DNA of 64,000 bases from Harmothoe impar (GCA_947462335.1 OX381718.1:41198976-41262975); one strand, 5' to 3'; counted from the stretch's first letter, positions 1-12,770 are shown. Program-made: numbers and translations. The notes: generated by a model from the sequence alone, not told the origin.

Positions 1-596
1 TAAAATACAGTTGTTTTACTTGTGTGCGTGCCTAGATATATGACCTGTACCATCTACGGTGTGTAAACTATGTAAGAGATGATCTTCCGAGTATAGTATC
101 AGACCTCGCAAATATGAACCCACTGCCAAAGACCCTCTGAGTCTGCTTGATGCACCAGTGTGTCGGTGGTGAATAACTCATCACCATTATGCTGGGGCGG
201 AAAGCCAATCGTTTAGTAGAGCATTACTCATGTGTGGTCCGCACTATGCCTTAATGCAGCAGTGGTGAGTTACTCTCCAAGCCTGCATAAATGCTCATGA
301 CACCAAAAGGGTGTATTGCATTAAAAGAAACTCAGCCATTTAAAAAGGCTTTCACAGAATCCTCTGGGACCAGGGTCCTCCAAACCAAGGCAAGACTTTT
401 CAGAAGGCACCTGGTTTAGATCTAGCATTCAAAACGACCGGCATAATAGCGGGCAGGACCTAAAAATGGATATTAACCTAGATGATAAAAGTTTATGGTT
501 CCTTCTGAGGCCTAAAGAAAAAAGTTATTTCAGGCAACACAGTAAAAGAGATTAGGGTAGGCAGATTGGATTTCTTTTGATTTGGTCATGATCTTG

Positions 597-1092
597 CTAT
601 TGGCAGTTCAAACTGTCAATAGGGGAAAACTTTCCTCTTATTGACCGTTTAGACTGTCAATAAATGGATATCTCTCTCTTATTGACAGTTCAAACTGTCA
701 ATAGTGGTAAATCATACTGTTATTAATAGTCCTTCATCAAAACTGTCATTTATAGCGGGAACTTTTTCTTTTATTGATATTTCCTCACCTGTCATAACAA
801 CCTTTTGAACCCAAAACCGATTTTGCCCCCAAAACAGAGTTTCACCCCAAAACTTAATTTCACTCTAAACCGATTTTGCCGATTTTGACTGCAGAACTGA
901 TCAACTTATAGCGTTATTATTGACTTCCAAAACCGATTTTGACTCCAAAGTCGACTTTGACTCCAAGGTTGATTTTGACTCCAAAGTCGATTTTCACTTC
1001 AAAGTCGATTCTGACTCCAAGGTCAAGTGAGAACTACCAAAAGACAGAAATCTCCCACTATTGACAGTCTGCATGAGGAACTGTCAATAACA
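597..1092. repeat. Palindrome cluster ATTGACAGTT/AACTGTCAAT
   Basis: The unit ATTGACAGTTCAAACTGTCA plus AT, a near-perfect palindrome, occurs around 601-623, 640-663 and 680-703. A split version lies at about 1056-1088 (attgacagtctgcatgaggaactgtcaat). The outer copies could be the ends of a small inverted-repeat element enclosing the minisatellite. Confidence 0.5.
925..1022. repeat. 18-bp minisatellite (GATTTTGACTCCAAAGTC)
   Basis: About five imperfect tandem copies of an 18-bp unit, with related cccaaaaccgattttg units preceding it from about 810. No coding potential. Confidence 0.7.
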
Positions 1093-2919
1093 GGAATAAT
1101 TATTTTCCACTATTCAAAAAAGTGGGAAAAAATGCTAGGGTCAGCCATTTCTAAAGCTAGGGTTCGTTTGCCTGAAATACAACTTTGTTCTTTGGCAAAA
1201 GTATGACCTGCATTGATAGGTCTTTATGCGTTGATACACAGTCTATTATGGACACGGGAAGAAGTACTCAAATGACCAAAACCTGCGGTCAGCTTGGCTC
1301 ATATTTGGACCTTATTCTGAAGCAGATGGTTCAGGGGACCTTTGTCTAAAGGGTTTATATTGCAGAGAACCTTGAAGTACTTGATGTATGATACCTACTG
1401 ACCTTGTGCTCTATACTTCTTTGAGATCTTTTCTACTCGAAATCCTAGAAATAAGGATTTCACCTGACTTGTGTTCTATGATTATTTCATTATTAAGCTT
1501 TGTATGGATTTATTGATAGATAGTGAAATACATTTAGGTTACTCCTTAGGAAAAGAAACCAACTAAATGGTTATGTAAACATTTTGTCTGATGTGTATTA
1601 TAATTAAGTTTTGAATTGTGTGTTTCTCATGCAAAGGCATTTTCTGTGACTCCATTCCCATATGTTGTGTAAGAGAGGTAGATACAAAGGATACTTTCAT
1701 AGCATCAACACTAGAACACATAATAGAAACTCCTCTAAAAGGAAATAACATTACAATACATATCTGCATATAATCATACACATCTCACAATTCAACTATC
1801 TGGATGACAAAATAAAACTCATTATAAATTGTTCTTTTGATATGAAACAATCAGACGGTTTATTAATGCAAAGTCTTAAAGTTTAGAAATGTTCAGCCAA
1901 AACCGCTTCGACTGACACTATAGTAACACAATAATCACTTTGAGACTTGCACATTCACAAAGATTCAAAACACCTGTCGTTATTATTGCTACACGAAAAC
2001 AAACATTTCTGCTATGCCTCAGGGAAACTGGATATTGATCATTTTCTAAAGCGAAATTTTTGTGAATCGTAATGTGGCCACTGAGTAAAGTGCCGCGCAG
2101 ATGTGTGCATTTGGAATTGTTTATAATCCCATTAAGTTAGGCACCCATTACAGGGTAATACCAGCCATTTTGATAGGGGGAAATAGTCGAAACATCTGCC
2201 GGGAAATCTGCGGGGGAACATCCGATAACATGCCAATTAATTCTAACCCAATTATAGTCTGAATTTCATTCTAGAGAAGATTGGTTGCACATTATTTTAT
2301 CAGAGGTAGGATACATTATTTATTCTGTATTGTCTTAACAACTTGAAAATGAATGCAGGTTTTGACATGAAATATTAGGGGAAAGGAGCAATGATAATTG
2401 ATACTAGTTACTGATACTGCAGAGTAAACTTCCAGGAATAAGATCAAAGCTGACACCGGTTTTGAAATGAAGAATCGTGGAAAATAGGCTGGCATTAGTG
2501 AAATCTCATATTTAACTGGAAACCCATTTTCTTGTTGCATTGGAACTCTGCAAATCACATAATTTTTGTTCATCACTGCAGTATTTGTATCACAAAAATA
2601 GTTACACACATGCATTGACTGTATCACCTACAATAGCATTCATTATTCACTCTCACATCCTAAACAAACAACAGAAACTATTGTCGATTGTCAATCAATA
2701 TTCTTATTTAATCCAATACATTTTTGAAATGGAAAGACTTTTCTCAACCATAAGATTCACAACCATCAACAAACAGAAGAAAAAGGTCCAAGTGAAATTC
2801 CTATGAAAATTTAATTTTCCTTCTCAGAGAAACATTGAAAACAGTGGTCAACATTAACATGAATTCAAATTGAAAATAAGAGAAAAACGTATAATATTTA
2901 TTTTATAATTCCCTTTCAG

Positions 2920-3070
2920 ATGGCCATGCGCCCCCAGACTCAATAGTTGAGGTGGTTGTTCCGCGGGTGATCTCGGTCGGTCTGTTTGTCGTGATGACGG
3001 TCATGGCCGCCCTGGGCATCGTGCTTACCTGCCTCTTCCTGGTGTTTAACATCAGATACCGCCACCGCAA
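2920..3070 (+). CDS. GABBR2: GABBR2-like exon: linker and TM1
   Basis: First exon of the gene in the window. The acceptor is ccctttcag before 2920 and the donor is gtaagt at 3071. It begins with two bases of a split codon and ends with two bases of a split Lys codon. It encodes a short linker (GHAPPDSIVEVVVPR), then a hydrophobic TM1 (VISVGLFVVMTVMAALGIVL and on to FLVFNI) and the basic start of intracellular loop 1 (RYRHRK). The linker matches the junction between the ligand-binding and membrane domains, so the preceding exon should encode the end of the Venus-flytrap domain. No such exon is visible in 1-2919. Confidence 0.85.
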
Positions 3071-3349
3071 GTAAGTTACTTACTGTGCTGTAACATGCAC
3101 TATAATTTATTCAATTCTGAATGTTCCAGACCTGAGAGCTCTAAGATACAACCATGAGGAGATCTGAAACAGTAGTAACAATAAACTATGATGACTGCAT
3201 GTATACAGTCCTTGCTGTGTGGCACCTGCTTTGTAACACCTGTTCTGTGCCACCAGCTTTGTGCTACCTGTTCTGTGCCACGTGTTCTGTGCCACTTCTA
3301 CCTGTTCTCACCAGGGGGTGCTCACAATCCCAACACTAGATCACGTGAT

Positions 3350-3480
3350 TTGACCCTCTAAGGGCAGCAAAGCGCTTTAATTAATGTGCTACGCACTCTG
3401 TTGTTATGAAGCATGGATACAGCCAGGACAGGTCCTACCCAGCAGAGCTGCATTCATGTATCGTTTGGCTCTCAAGAAAC
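3350..3480. mobile_element. Partial copy of the hairpin (piggyBac-like) MITE
   Basis: It contains ctaagggcagcaaagcgctt, gttatgaagcatggatacag and gctgcattcatgtatc, which match the family's terminal and internal blocks. It is truncated and lacks a clear right TTAA. Confidence 0.5.
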
Positions 3481-3732
3481 ATAGAAGTTATGCTCCGCAG
3501 GTATTTCTCCTTGAAAGCGCCATTAAGAGCTAGAAAACCACATGCAACCTTGCATGTCAAGAAAGTACATGGCTGGTTTTAAAAACAGTGTGTCGTTTGT
3601 TAACCTTAGGCGGACTGCACCTAGACCAGAGCACTTAGTTGGTGTATTGCCAACTCATATTAAAGGTAGATGGATATAGCTATAGTGCTTGCAGACATCA
3701 GTTATCCTTCTTGGATTGCAGTTAGCTACCCA

Positions 3733-4048
3733 TTAACCCTTAAAGACCAAACTATTGCTACCCGCCTAGTAACAGTCGGAGTGGAGCGAGGGCTGGCACT
3801 CTGGGATTATATAGACGAGGTGGCGGTTCAAGCGCATTAGGGCAACATCTGTCTTTATGATGCACAATGCGGGGGTCATAATGGACTGGTCAGCTCTGCA
3901 TTGGTGCATCATGCTGATTCATCGAGAGTGTATCAACACTGTATAGTCAGCATGATGCATGAATGTAGCAGTAACAAGTAACTCAAGGTACATATTTACG
4001 ACGAAGGACATGACTTACTTAAGCACTATGCCTTCCATAAAGGGTTAA
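3733..4048. mobile_element. Hairpin MITE, piggyBac-like ends, full length
   Basis: It is bounded by TTAA at 3733-3736 and 4045-4048. The ends are CCCTTAAAG and its inverse (ATAAAGGG). The interior has paired blocks around gcatcatgctgattcatcga and gtcagcatgatgcatgaatg, plus the gagtgtatcaac centre seen in other copies. TTAA duplication with CCCTT termini is the hallmark of piggyBac-type elements. It carries no transposase, so it is non-autonomous. Confidence 0.65.
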
Positions 4049-4787
4049 CATTCTGCACATAGGGACCATTAGAGTCGTAGTTATATTTGATAGAATATGA
4101 TTCAACACCATTAGCCTATGACTGCAGCACTAATAGTGGATGCCATCGTGAAATGTGATGATATAGCATCCAATTTAGGACATTTCCCAGACTTAAAGGT
4201 CTCATTTAGGACCATCCCCAGCAATGTTATTCATTATATCGTGCCGATATACTGCGTAGATTTGTCAGTACATCCAAGAATGTATAAGAAAGGATGACAC
4301 GCATTCCCACAATTGTTGACAACATATTTGTTGCTAGTGCAAATGGTATTCTCCCCAAAAGTGGCTATGATAAACAATACCAGAAGGGAGTATTTTCCAG
4401 CTTGAGGCTCAGCTTTAATGACTTCTGTGATAACTATATGAACTAGAAATGGATGACGAATCCAAAATGGCCATGCAACGACTCCAAGAAGTGCCTGAGT
4501 GGATAATGAGTCTGATAATACAAGAAATGGACAACTGACATCCACTAAAATGAATTCTTAAACAGGGGATACAGCAATGCTGTAACTTGGTTTGCATGTG
4601 TTTTATAGTTATTCATTTCAGACCAACAAAAAGTATAGTATGTTTCCGCCAACCCGACCCTAGCTTCCAAAAAGGGCCGACTCAAGTATTTCTTTCCTTC
4701 AAATTAAGGAATGCAAAGGAAACACCTTTTCTTATTTTTGGCCTCAACTACCTGACAAGCTCTGTAGAACCTAAATTTTGCATTGCG

Positions 4788-4990
4788 GCATTAGCTTCTG
4801 TATTTTTGGCCAGTCGTGATCCCTTTAACCCAGATACTGAGCTGCCCCCCCCCCCCCTCACACCACTGCCCACACACACACCCTGACACCAGCAGCATTA
4901 GCTTCTGTATTTTTGGCCAGTTGTGCTCCCTTTAACCCAGATACTGAGCTGCTCTCTCCCCCCAACACACACCCTGACACCAGCAGGCAG
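4788..4990 (+). repeat. Tandem duplication of a ~107-bp segment
   Basis: Two adjacent copies start gcattagcttctgtattttt at 4788 and 4895. Each runs through a C-rich stretch to cctgacaccagca. They differ mainly in the length of the C-run and the CA repeat. Recent slippage or duplication. Confidence 0.8.
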
Positions 4991-5029
4991 AGGCTCCCTC
5001 ATCATGAGGGGCTCAGTGTCCAGCACCAG

Positions 5030-5205
5030 CTCATGTTAGCTCTTTATGGGCAGAGCTGTATCATGTCGGCCTTTTGGGAGTGTATCAACTCTGCAGGGTC
5101 GGCATGGGGTGTTGTGCAGAACTGGTGAGTTACTCGCCATGGATCCATTCAAGCAATTGAATTCAAGCAATTGGCGGTCCTTAATGGGTTTAAGATGGGT
5201 TAAAC
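5030..5205. mobile_element. Decayed hairpin MITE copy
   Basis: It contains gagtgtatcaactctgcagg, gtcggcatg, and gtgagttactcgcc, the internal blocks of the family. The ends are degraded. Confidence 0.5.
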
Positions 5206-5707
5206 AGCCTTGGGAATAATTCATCTTCAGATGTTATTGAAAGGTTGCAAAGTAAACATGATATATATTTCTTGCTTATTCTCCGATTTCAATCTCCATA
5301 GCATACAGGATACTTTACTTTACTTCAAGTGTTTACCAAAACCACGAATATTTCCGGTTCACCAGTTGACAATGTCCCACTGGGGGCCTGTAGAAACATA
5401 CCAAATATAAGTTATTGCTTTATAATATATTCTGACATGTCCCCCTCCATGAAAAGGCTCAGTATCCAATATGATCGGCTTAGACCTGTTTAGGCCTGAT
5501 CAGAACATAGTAGGAGATCCCATTATGCACTGTCCACCTCGGCAGAAAGATAAAGCATGAGGACCATAGGAGACGGATGGTGGGCGGACAGGGCTCAATG
5601 AGGAATATGGGACATAAATAGGGCAGAGGAGCATCATATGAAATACATAGCAAGTTACAAACATGATACAACCTGCACTGAGTAACACGGAAAGCAGATT
5701 ATAACTC

Positions 5708-6075
5708 ACAGAACAGTACAAAACAACACACAGAGCGGCACACAGAGCAGCACGCAGAGTAGCACACAGGGCAGCACACACAACAGCCCAATGAGCAGGT
5801 CACAGAATATTACAGCAGCATACAGAGCATTTGAAACAGCAATGCACACACAGCAGCATACAGAGCAACACACAAAGTAAAACACACATAGCAATACATA
5901 GAACAGCACACAGAACACCACATACAGCAACTTATAGAACAGTACACACAACAGCACACACAACAACTTACAGAATAGCACACATAGCAACACAAGGAGT
6001 GGCTCAAGGGGCACGTCACAGAGCAGCTCACACGACAGCTTACAGAGCAGCACACACAGCAGATCACAGAGAATG
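5708..6075. repeat. Degenerate ~10-bp tandem repeat (GCACACAGAGCA)
   Basis: About 370 bp of imperfect units such as agcacacagagcagcacaca, with related shorter stretches at 6407-6500 and 6905-6925. It opens long frames of Cys-Leu-Val-rich translation on both strands, which are repeat artefacts. Confidence 0.75.
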
Positions 6076-6500
6076 ATACACAGCAGCACCTACAGCATCA
6101 CATACATAGACGAATGCCCGTTGATATTGTCTCTGTAGTATTTCAATGAGTAGGGGCTTGAGCCATATCCTATGAGGCCACAGGCTGAGTGGGATATGCC
6201 CCAGCCCACACCAGTGAAATCCATCAGATGGTATTAATGTAGTTGGCATTTGTGTTTATTTCTTATCTTAAGTCATTAAATGAACAAAAGACAACATTTT
6301 CCTAGCCCATTGAATACAGCCAGATTGTATTCAATGGGGGGGGGGGGGGCATTGAATACGGCCATTCAGTGCTTAATTATAGGGCATCTTTTATTAAAAA
6401 AAAAGAAAAGCAGCAGACACAGCAACACACAGACCAGCACACATAGCAGCACACACAGCAGCTCACAGAGCAGGTCATAGAGCACATCATAGAGCAGGAT

Positions 6501-7388
6501 ACAAAGTAGTTCATATAACATGATGGGTATACTATTACCCCCAGAGTGTTGAATGCCAGGAAGTTATATCATTTCTGTACATAGTGACCTTTAGGGCCTC
6601 GCCAGTAAGTGTCGCCTGCTCTTCCCCATAAGTGTGTGTTCCACTGACAAAAATCGGCCGAGATTACGTTGTCAGAAGAGATTCTTCAATAAGTTTAACA
6701 TTATAGACTTTCATCAGATGACAAAATTTCAGCCGACCGACGTTGATGGAATACACGGTATAGCTGAATACAGAAATATCATCTGTAACAGAAATATCAT
6801 CACTGCAATTCTGTATCAAACAAACGTTATGTTCTATAACTCACCTTCAAGTGCTGCATTTGGCCAGCTTTAAGCCCAGCCATCTTGATGTGGCAGCTAA
6901 TTCAGCGGCTCATAGAGCAGCTCAGCAGCCTGAGGGAAAGGACTTTAAAGCAGCTCATGAAATAATTATCTAGGATGGGGCAAGTGATGATAAAGGGCTT
7001 TACCATTGTTGAGGTTTGGTGGTTGGAGGCATATGGCTGAATAGTGTTTAAAGGGTGTGGTGTAAACAACATGTATTTACTATTCATACAGGCTGATGTA
7101 GAATTACATTAAGGCTGAGATACATATATGGGGGAGATGTTAGTACACCGAGGTCACAGAATAAAAAAACTGCTCCTCCACCTTCCACAACTACAACATT
7201 AAAAGCTTTGTCAGAGCACACCTTTTCAAAGGTTTGTCATGTCAAGTATTGCAGCATAATGTAGCGACCTCCACAGAACTATTTTTGGGTTTGTGAGTGC
7301 TCTCTTACTGTGTTCAGAACTGTTAAAAAGCATAAATTAAGAGAAACTATGATTAATTCAACATACAGGTTGCTTAATTATTACAAGT
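6501..7388. other. Intron interval without recognisable genes
   Basis: Apart from short leftovers of the CAGCACACAG repeat, nothing supported is seen. Confidence 0.4.
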
Positions 7389-7575
7389 GATCTAAAGCCT
7401 TGATTTGCTGGTTGATGGCTATTACTTAGTATTAAACCCTAAACAAGTTATACATCCGACATTTTAATTTCTACCTACCTTTTAAACACACATGATCAGC
7501 GTTATTTTGAGAGGATGACACTCAAGGATATGCACGTGCTGATTAAATGAATCATTTAGCAGGGCAATCTTAGAA
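7389..7575 (+). repeat. Dispersed repeat, copy 1 (pairs with 11387-11552)
   Basis: It shares acaagttatacatccg, the block around atgatcagcgttattttgag, and catttagcagggcaatctta with 11387-11552 in the same order and orientation, with scattered differences. Unclassified mobile element or local duplication. Confidence 0.55.
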
Positions 7576-7734
7576 AAGACAATTAGCAAAATAATCACAG
7601 TTACCATGAGAAATAATTAGCCAAATATGGCAAGTTCATCTTTAGCCAAGAGCTGATTGAATTCTGAATTCTTAGATCTTTGACAGCTTCCCATCTGGCT
7701 GCCTCAGCTTTTGACAAAACAGAAACTTCAATTT

Positions 7735-8138
7735 AAAGGTATCTTAGCACTTTAGAACAGCGTAGTGCGTGAATGTGTCATGTCCTTTGTTGGTATGATG
7801 CATGAATGCAGCAGTGGTGAGTGATTTGATAATACTGCATTCATTTTCTAGGGGAACGGTTTATTTGGTTTGGTCAGCATTGCAATGGGTTAGTCTAGGA
7901 GGTTAGCCTCTTGGATGCTCAAGTCAAGAAATTGACATTTGTGGTGGCGAATTGGACGAGTTCAGTATAATGTACCGTTTCACCCAGCATAATATGTTTT
8001 TGAATCGTCCGGTGATACACTTCCGAAATGCCTGCATGGTGTAGGAATACAGCATAGGCGAGTTACTCACCAGGGATGCGTTTGTGCATCATAATGGCAG
8101 ATAAACATTGAGGTAGCAGCTGGTCCTAAAAGGGTTAA
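7735..8138. mobile_element. Hairpin MITE copy, interrupted
   Basis: It begins near a tttaaaggtatc...gcactttag end and closes with ctaaaagggttaa (TTAA 8135-8138). The internal match gatgcatgaatgcagcagtg is followed by extra sequence before the second half (gcgagttactcaccaggg) resumes. Confidence 0.5.
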
Positions 8139-8364
8139 TTCAGGCCAGGATCTCTGTCTTCCTCCGTGGGTTCTTCCCTCACCTTGACTGCTGTCAGTGT
8201 CGGAGCTGTCAAGTCGCATTATCACTGTCAAGGATTATATTAGTTCCATTAAAACAGGCTCCAAGTCCTCATTCCTTGAAACCAGTTGCATGTGTGTGGT
8301 ACGAGGGAGAGGGGTTGTTATCATTGCATATTCTCAAGAATTATAATTCAAAATGAAAAGATTG

Positions 8365-8590
8365 TACCATAAATTCCTGCGTATAACCCGTACCTCGCGT
8401 ATAGCCCGCACCCTGACTTTGGGACAATGATATAACCCGCACCTGGGGTCTTGAAATGGCCATTTTAGTACTGTTCTTTACTTTCAAAAACCCTCGCAGT
8501 ACCCGCACCTAAACTTTGAGAATAATGTATAACCCGCACTAGAGGTTTAGTTCACGTATAACCCGCGAGTTATACGGGGAATTTACGGTA
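8365..8590. mobile_element. MITE with TACCRTAAATTCC termini
   Basis: The inverted ends are TACCATAAATTCCTGCGTAT at 8365 and the complement of cccgtataa...GAATTTACGGTA ending at 8590. The interior repeats tataacccgcacc several times in both halves. No ORF. Superfamily not assigned. Confidence 0.65.
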
Positions 8591-9726
8591 GTTATTAAAG
8601 CCCCTCTATGAGAGATGACATTAATCAATAGGTGTATGAAACACTATGCACTCCACTATTGAAAAAAGTAATCACTTTAATTTCCCGCAAAAACTTAGAG
8701 GACATGCATAAATCTCTTTTCTTGCATAGAAACTCTCCTGTTTGTCCAACTGTAAGGAGCCAAGGTTAAAACTCACCACATGTCAATTTTGCTTGTTCCT
8801 ATGGTCTAAACATGTATGGGCAAACCCATCATTTTTAGGGAAATGCCTTCATAGACAGAGCCCTCATGACACCAATGTTGAGGTCAGTGAGTGCCCCTCT
8901 GAGGTGTGTGAGTAGTGCGGTCACTGCACGCCGTGCAATTGGGCGTCCCTAAGGGCTCAGGAGAAAAATTCCCAATAAGAAACAGGACTGGTTAACGTTT
9001 TCTGACCCCCTACAGGAGGGAGGTCGAAAAGAATGTCCAAGCATTACCGCAAAATGACACCAGAAACATTCTGTTTTTGATCAATGGCCACTGGATCACC
9101 GTCATAAGGATAGAGAGTGTGCTAGCTACCACTGCATGCATCTTGGTATTTGAGCAGCCTACTTTGCTGCTTAAAGTCACTTTTTCAGTGAAATGCCATG
9201 TTAATGTCAGGGAAAAGTCAAAGTGACATTTGAGCAGCTTTAAGTGTCATTTATTGGAATCAAATATGCTAAAAGTGTGGCATTAAGTAGTCCAATATTT
9301 GCTTCAATGCCGATATTCATGCATTGCTTGACCAACACCTTTGTCTTAAATCAGGGACAGACACTTTTGCTGGCTTCTTTCAGACCATTAAAGTGCCCCC
9401 CCCCCCCGCCCACTGCCAATGCTGGAAAGAACTCACATTGTGGCCCGTTAGGCCATGACTAGGGGATGTTTGTCTTGTCAAGTTGACAGTCAGGCTGTCA
9501 AGGCTGTGGCAGATGGAATGCTCGGGATGGAGGGAGAGAGAGGGGCACACAGAGAGAATAGGGAATACCAGGTTGTTTGTTTCTGAGCTGATTATTTAGA
9601 TGAGGTGAGGTTTTTTAACTAATGACCAAATTCCAAGTGCCGAAATATTAGTTTGGTATTCTTAGACCTGTAATCCATAGAGCACATGATTCCATTTTTA
9701 AACATGAAGGATGATTAATAAATCTT

Positions 9727-9950
9727 TATCCCCTTAAGGGCGACATAGTAAAATATTCTATACTCTTTGCTTGAAGGCCGAAAGGTTTAATAGCCAGATA
9801 ACGTCTCATTGACACTCCATTGGTCCATCGTGTCAAAACATTGCGAGTGTATCAATCCCCTAAGGTCGACATGATGCACCCCATGCAGCACTGGTGAGTT
9901 ACTCGCCTTGGGTGTACTGAGGTCCATGATGGCAATTGGACATAGTAAAT
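9727..9950. mobile_element. Decayed hairpin MITE copy
   Basis: It has ccccttaagggcgacatag at the left and gagtgtatcaatcccctaag, gtcgacatgatgcacc and gtgagttactcgcc inside. The right end is lost. Confidence 0.45.
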
Positions 9951-9969
9951 TAAAATACTTTCTGCCTTC

Positions 9970-11006
9970 GAAAGATACTTTTTGGTCAACACTACTTTTT
10001 CAAATAGTGGCGTATGGCACATAATGAGTCACAAATGTTATACTTTCAAACGTCAATATTGTCTCTTCACAGATTTTCAGAGACTTGAAAATGATGCATT
10101 CAGAAGTGCTAATCCATATCCATAGAAGTAACATATTGTCTCGCTACCAATACAGGACACACCATCGGGCAAGAAAGAACTCCTAAATCAAATTGGGAAT
10201 ATGAAGAATTAGTTTTTTTGGATGCCTACTATAGATACTTTAGATCATTCTGGAGGGGAGGGAATGACCAGAAGGCTTCTCTGCAGGGTTCAAATATTTG
10301 AGAGAGGCATCCCTTCTAAAGCAACGTTTTAGTTTTAAACTTAAATGGAACTGTATAAGTGCACTGCAATTCCCTCGGTGAGAAATGTTGGCTGTAAATT
10401 TACAGAGGCAATTGACCTCAAAAGATGGTGCCATGCCTCGCTATAAAACACTTGATAACAAGCCTTCATTTCAGAGTCCAGGTTACTTCCTCACTTACAT
10501 TCTGAGACTCCATATATGTTCCACAGTCTCTCTAATGATGGAATTCAGCACAGGATTTCTAACAAAATTAGCCCTCCCTATTTACCTATAACCATCCTAA
10601 GAAGCAGTCCTGATGGGAAAATACATCAAATGAAATCTAAAACCTTCTAGCTGTCAAGAGTCATTATCCTTCAGGAATTGGAGGGACCGGGGGCACTTTC
10701 TTGGTGGTGAAAGTGTCATCTATTTCATTCTGTTTATGATAGCTTTTCTGTACGCTAGAATTTATTTTTCAAACATTTTCCAACAAAACATCTTCCCAGA
10801 AAACCTCCCATGTGTTGTCTTGTTGGGCAAGACAGCACCAGTCCAATAATTCATATTTGAGAGAAAATGTACATCACTTGTTTCAGGGCTGCTACAGTCC
10901 ATACTGTTGGCAATATTGCTTCACTAGATGGCAGCATCGTTATCGTGCTGATGTGATACCCTTTTGTACATGATGTATACTCATCTGATCCCCTTTACCC
11001 TTACAG
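9970..11006. other. Intron interval, nothing supported
   Basis: No exon, RNA gene or repeat that I can recognise apart from the splice acceptor at its right end. Confidence 0.4.
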
Positions 11007-11139
11007 ATATATCAAGATGTCCTCACCTAACATGAATAACGTCATTCTGTGCGGGGCGCTGCTCGCGTTTACCTCCATCATCTTCGCTGGGACCGACTCG
11101 AGTCTCGTGTCTCCACAAGCCCACCTCATCATGTGTAAG
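11007..11139 (+). CDS. GABBR2: GABBR2-like exon: intracellular loop 1, TM2, extracellular loop 1
   Basis: The acceptor is cccttacag and the donor gtaagc. One base completes the split Lys codon and 44 full codons follow, ending in phase 0. It encodes YIKMSSPNMNNVILCGALLA and on to TM2 (FTSIIF), then FAGTDSSLVSPQAHLIMCK. MSSPxMNN is a strong family signature. The Cys near the end (MCK) sits where class C receptors have the TM3-top cysteine that pairs with a cysteine in extracellular loop 2, here supplied by the exon at 29819. The donor is followed within about 10 bp by a degraded MITE copy. Confidence 0.9.
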
Positions 11140-11147
11140 GTAAGCAA

Positions 11148-11300
11148 CTAATGATGGTATGATGCATGAATGCAGCCCTGGTAAGTAACTAACCATCGAT
11201 GCATTTAAGCATCATGCTGAGCCTATGTGGTTGACACACTGAATAGATAGATTCCTGAAGAGTAAGATGGTGCCTCAATGCAGCCGGTTAGAGCAATATA
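11148..11300. mobile_element. Hairpin MITE fragment next to a splice donor
   Basis: atgatgcatgaatgcagccc, gtaagtaactaacc and atgcatttaagcatcatgct match the family. It starts within about 10 bp of the donor of the 11007-11139 exon. Confidence 0.5.
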
Positions 11301-11386
11301 TTGATTTAAAACCAATAGAACTGAAAATGTTATAGTAATTCGAATATCTTCCAGGTGGTTTGATCATTATTTATAAGTTGCAAGGA

Positions 11387-11552
11387 TCTTAGCCTTAGGG
11401 TGGATGGTATTTCATTGGTCAAGTTATGTATCCGTTGCTTATTTCCACCTTAGTACCTTTTATACACATATATGATCAGCATTATATTGAGAGGACACTC
11501 AACGATATTCAGGTACTGATTCAGGGATTCATTTAACAGGGCAATCTTAGTG
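11387..11552 (+). repeat. Dispersed repeat, copy 2 (pairs with 7389-7575)
   Basis: Matching blocks are caagttatgtatccg, atgatcagcattatattgag and tttaacagggcaatctta, in the same order as in 7389-7575. Confidence 0.55.
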
Positions 11553-11897
11553 CAGAAATATATCAACACTCCTCAAACTAAATAAGGGAATAGGTGTATC
11601 AATAATTTGGAAAGGAAACGTCCACAGACCTGGAACTCTTCTCAGCCAATCACAAGAGGGTATAGGTACCGCATGACTTGGTTAAACCAAGGAGTGACAA
11701 AGACGAACCTATTTGTGTCAGAGGGAATGTAGTCTTGGGACAAACACATTGTTGATTGTTCGTCGTCCGTCAACCATACTAAACCAAAATAAGCTAAGAG
11801 AGATTGTTTCATATCACACCCAGCCACAAGCTCTTGCCAAATACAGGAAGGCAGTAGATTGGTAATAACTATGTATGATAGGTTATAGGTATGTGCA

Positions 11898-12117
11898 CAC
11901 TGTAAATAGTTAGTGTAGGTACACAGTAGAATGTACCGTAGGTTTACAGCAGAATCGACTGTAGAATGGATTTACAGTAGAATCTACTAGATTCTGCTGT
12001 TTACCTACAAGCAACTGTACACCTACAGTAGAATCTGCTGTTTACCTACAAGCAACTGTACACCTACAGTAGAATCTGCTTTACACCTACAAAAATGGCG
12101 ACCAACTTTTTACAGTG
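11898..12117. mobile_element. MITE with CACTGTAAATAGTT ends, copy 1
   Basis: It starts CACTGTAAATAGTTAG and ends with an inverted, partly diverged version (accaactttttacagtg). The interior is built from tacagtagaatctactgta-type palindromes and contains a near-duplicate of ctgtttacctacaagcaact. Related copies are at 18520 and 32405. Confidence 0.65.
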
Positions 12118-12261
12118 TATATTGGGATATAATCTTGGCCATGAGGTATCAAGTGCAAAGATCAGGAGGTTTTCGGCGTGCATGTCAAAACCTATACATT
12201 GTACACCATATTACAAGCAGGCAAACACTTTAGTGCAGCACTTGCTCTACTTTATGACTCC

Positions 12262-12490
12262 TTAACCCTTTAAGAGCCGCAGATTGCTTTTCTGTGGTAT
12301 GTCCTTTGTCATGATGCATAAATGTAGCCTTGGCGTGTCTACTCTCTGTCGCTTCATTCATGCATCATGTCGACCCTTAATGGGTAGTCAGCAGCATGGG
12401 CTAGTTAGTTAGTTAGTCACCAGCGCTGCATTTATGCGTGATGACTACCACGGACATGATGCCTAAAATCACTCTGTGGCCCATGAAGGT
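12262..12490. mobile_element. Hairpin MITE copy
   Basis: The left end is TTAACCCTTTAAGAGCCGCA. The interior contains tgtcctttgtcatgatgcat, ttcattcatgcatcatgtcg and ggacatgatgcc. The right terminus (ctctgtggcccatgaagg) is decayed. Confidence 0.6.
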
Positions 12491-12591
12491 TTTTGGTGGT
12501 ATAGAGGAGAATGATAACTTGGTAAAGTATCCCCACTCAAGGCTAAGTGCAGCAAGATGATGGGAAGGTGTGGGAGAGAAGCATATTGTAG

Positions 12592-12770
12592 ATAACCCTT
12601 TAAGGTCCACCTGATACTTTGATACACATCAACCTCAATGGCCTTTCCTGAGGGTCAGCATGATGCACCAATGCAACATGTCTGAGTTGCTCATCGGCGC
12701 TGAATTGGTGCATCATAATGATGCATGATACATTAAGCAATGGAGCACCCTAGTCTTGAAGGGCTAAAAA
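12592..12770. mobile_element. Hairpin MITE copy
   Basis: It starts ataaccctttaaggtcc, has gggtcagcatgatgcaccaa and ggtgcatcataatgatgcat inside, and ends near cttgaagggctaa. The ends are imperfect. Confidence 0.55.

Larger units (their letters stand above)
1..2919. other. Intron sequence upstream of the first visible receptor exon
   Basis: It contains a decayed copy of the hairpin MITE family (about 140-330), a palindrome cluster (597-1092) and an 18-bp minisatellite (about 925-1022). From 1093 to 2919 I see no coding exon, RNA gene or recognisable element. Confidence 0.5.

Noticed and set aside
597..1092. CRISPR array
   Set aside because: The repeats are few, uneven and palindromic with related spacers, in a eukaryotic intron.
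5500..6089. Cys/Leu/Val-rich open frames on the minus strand
   Set aside because: They are translations of the CAGCACACAG-type tandem repeat; several frames stay open for the same reason.
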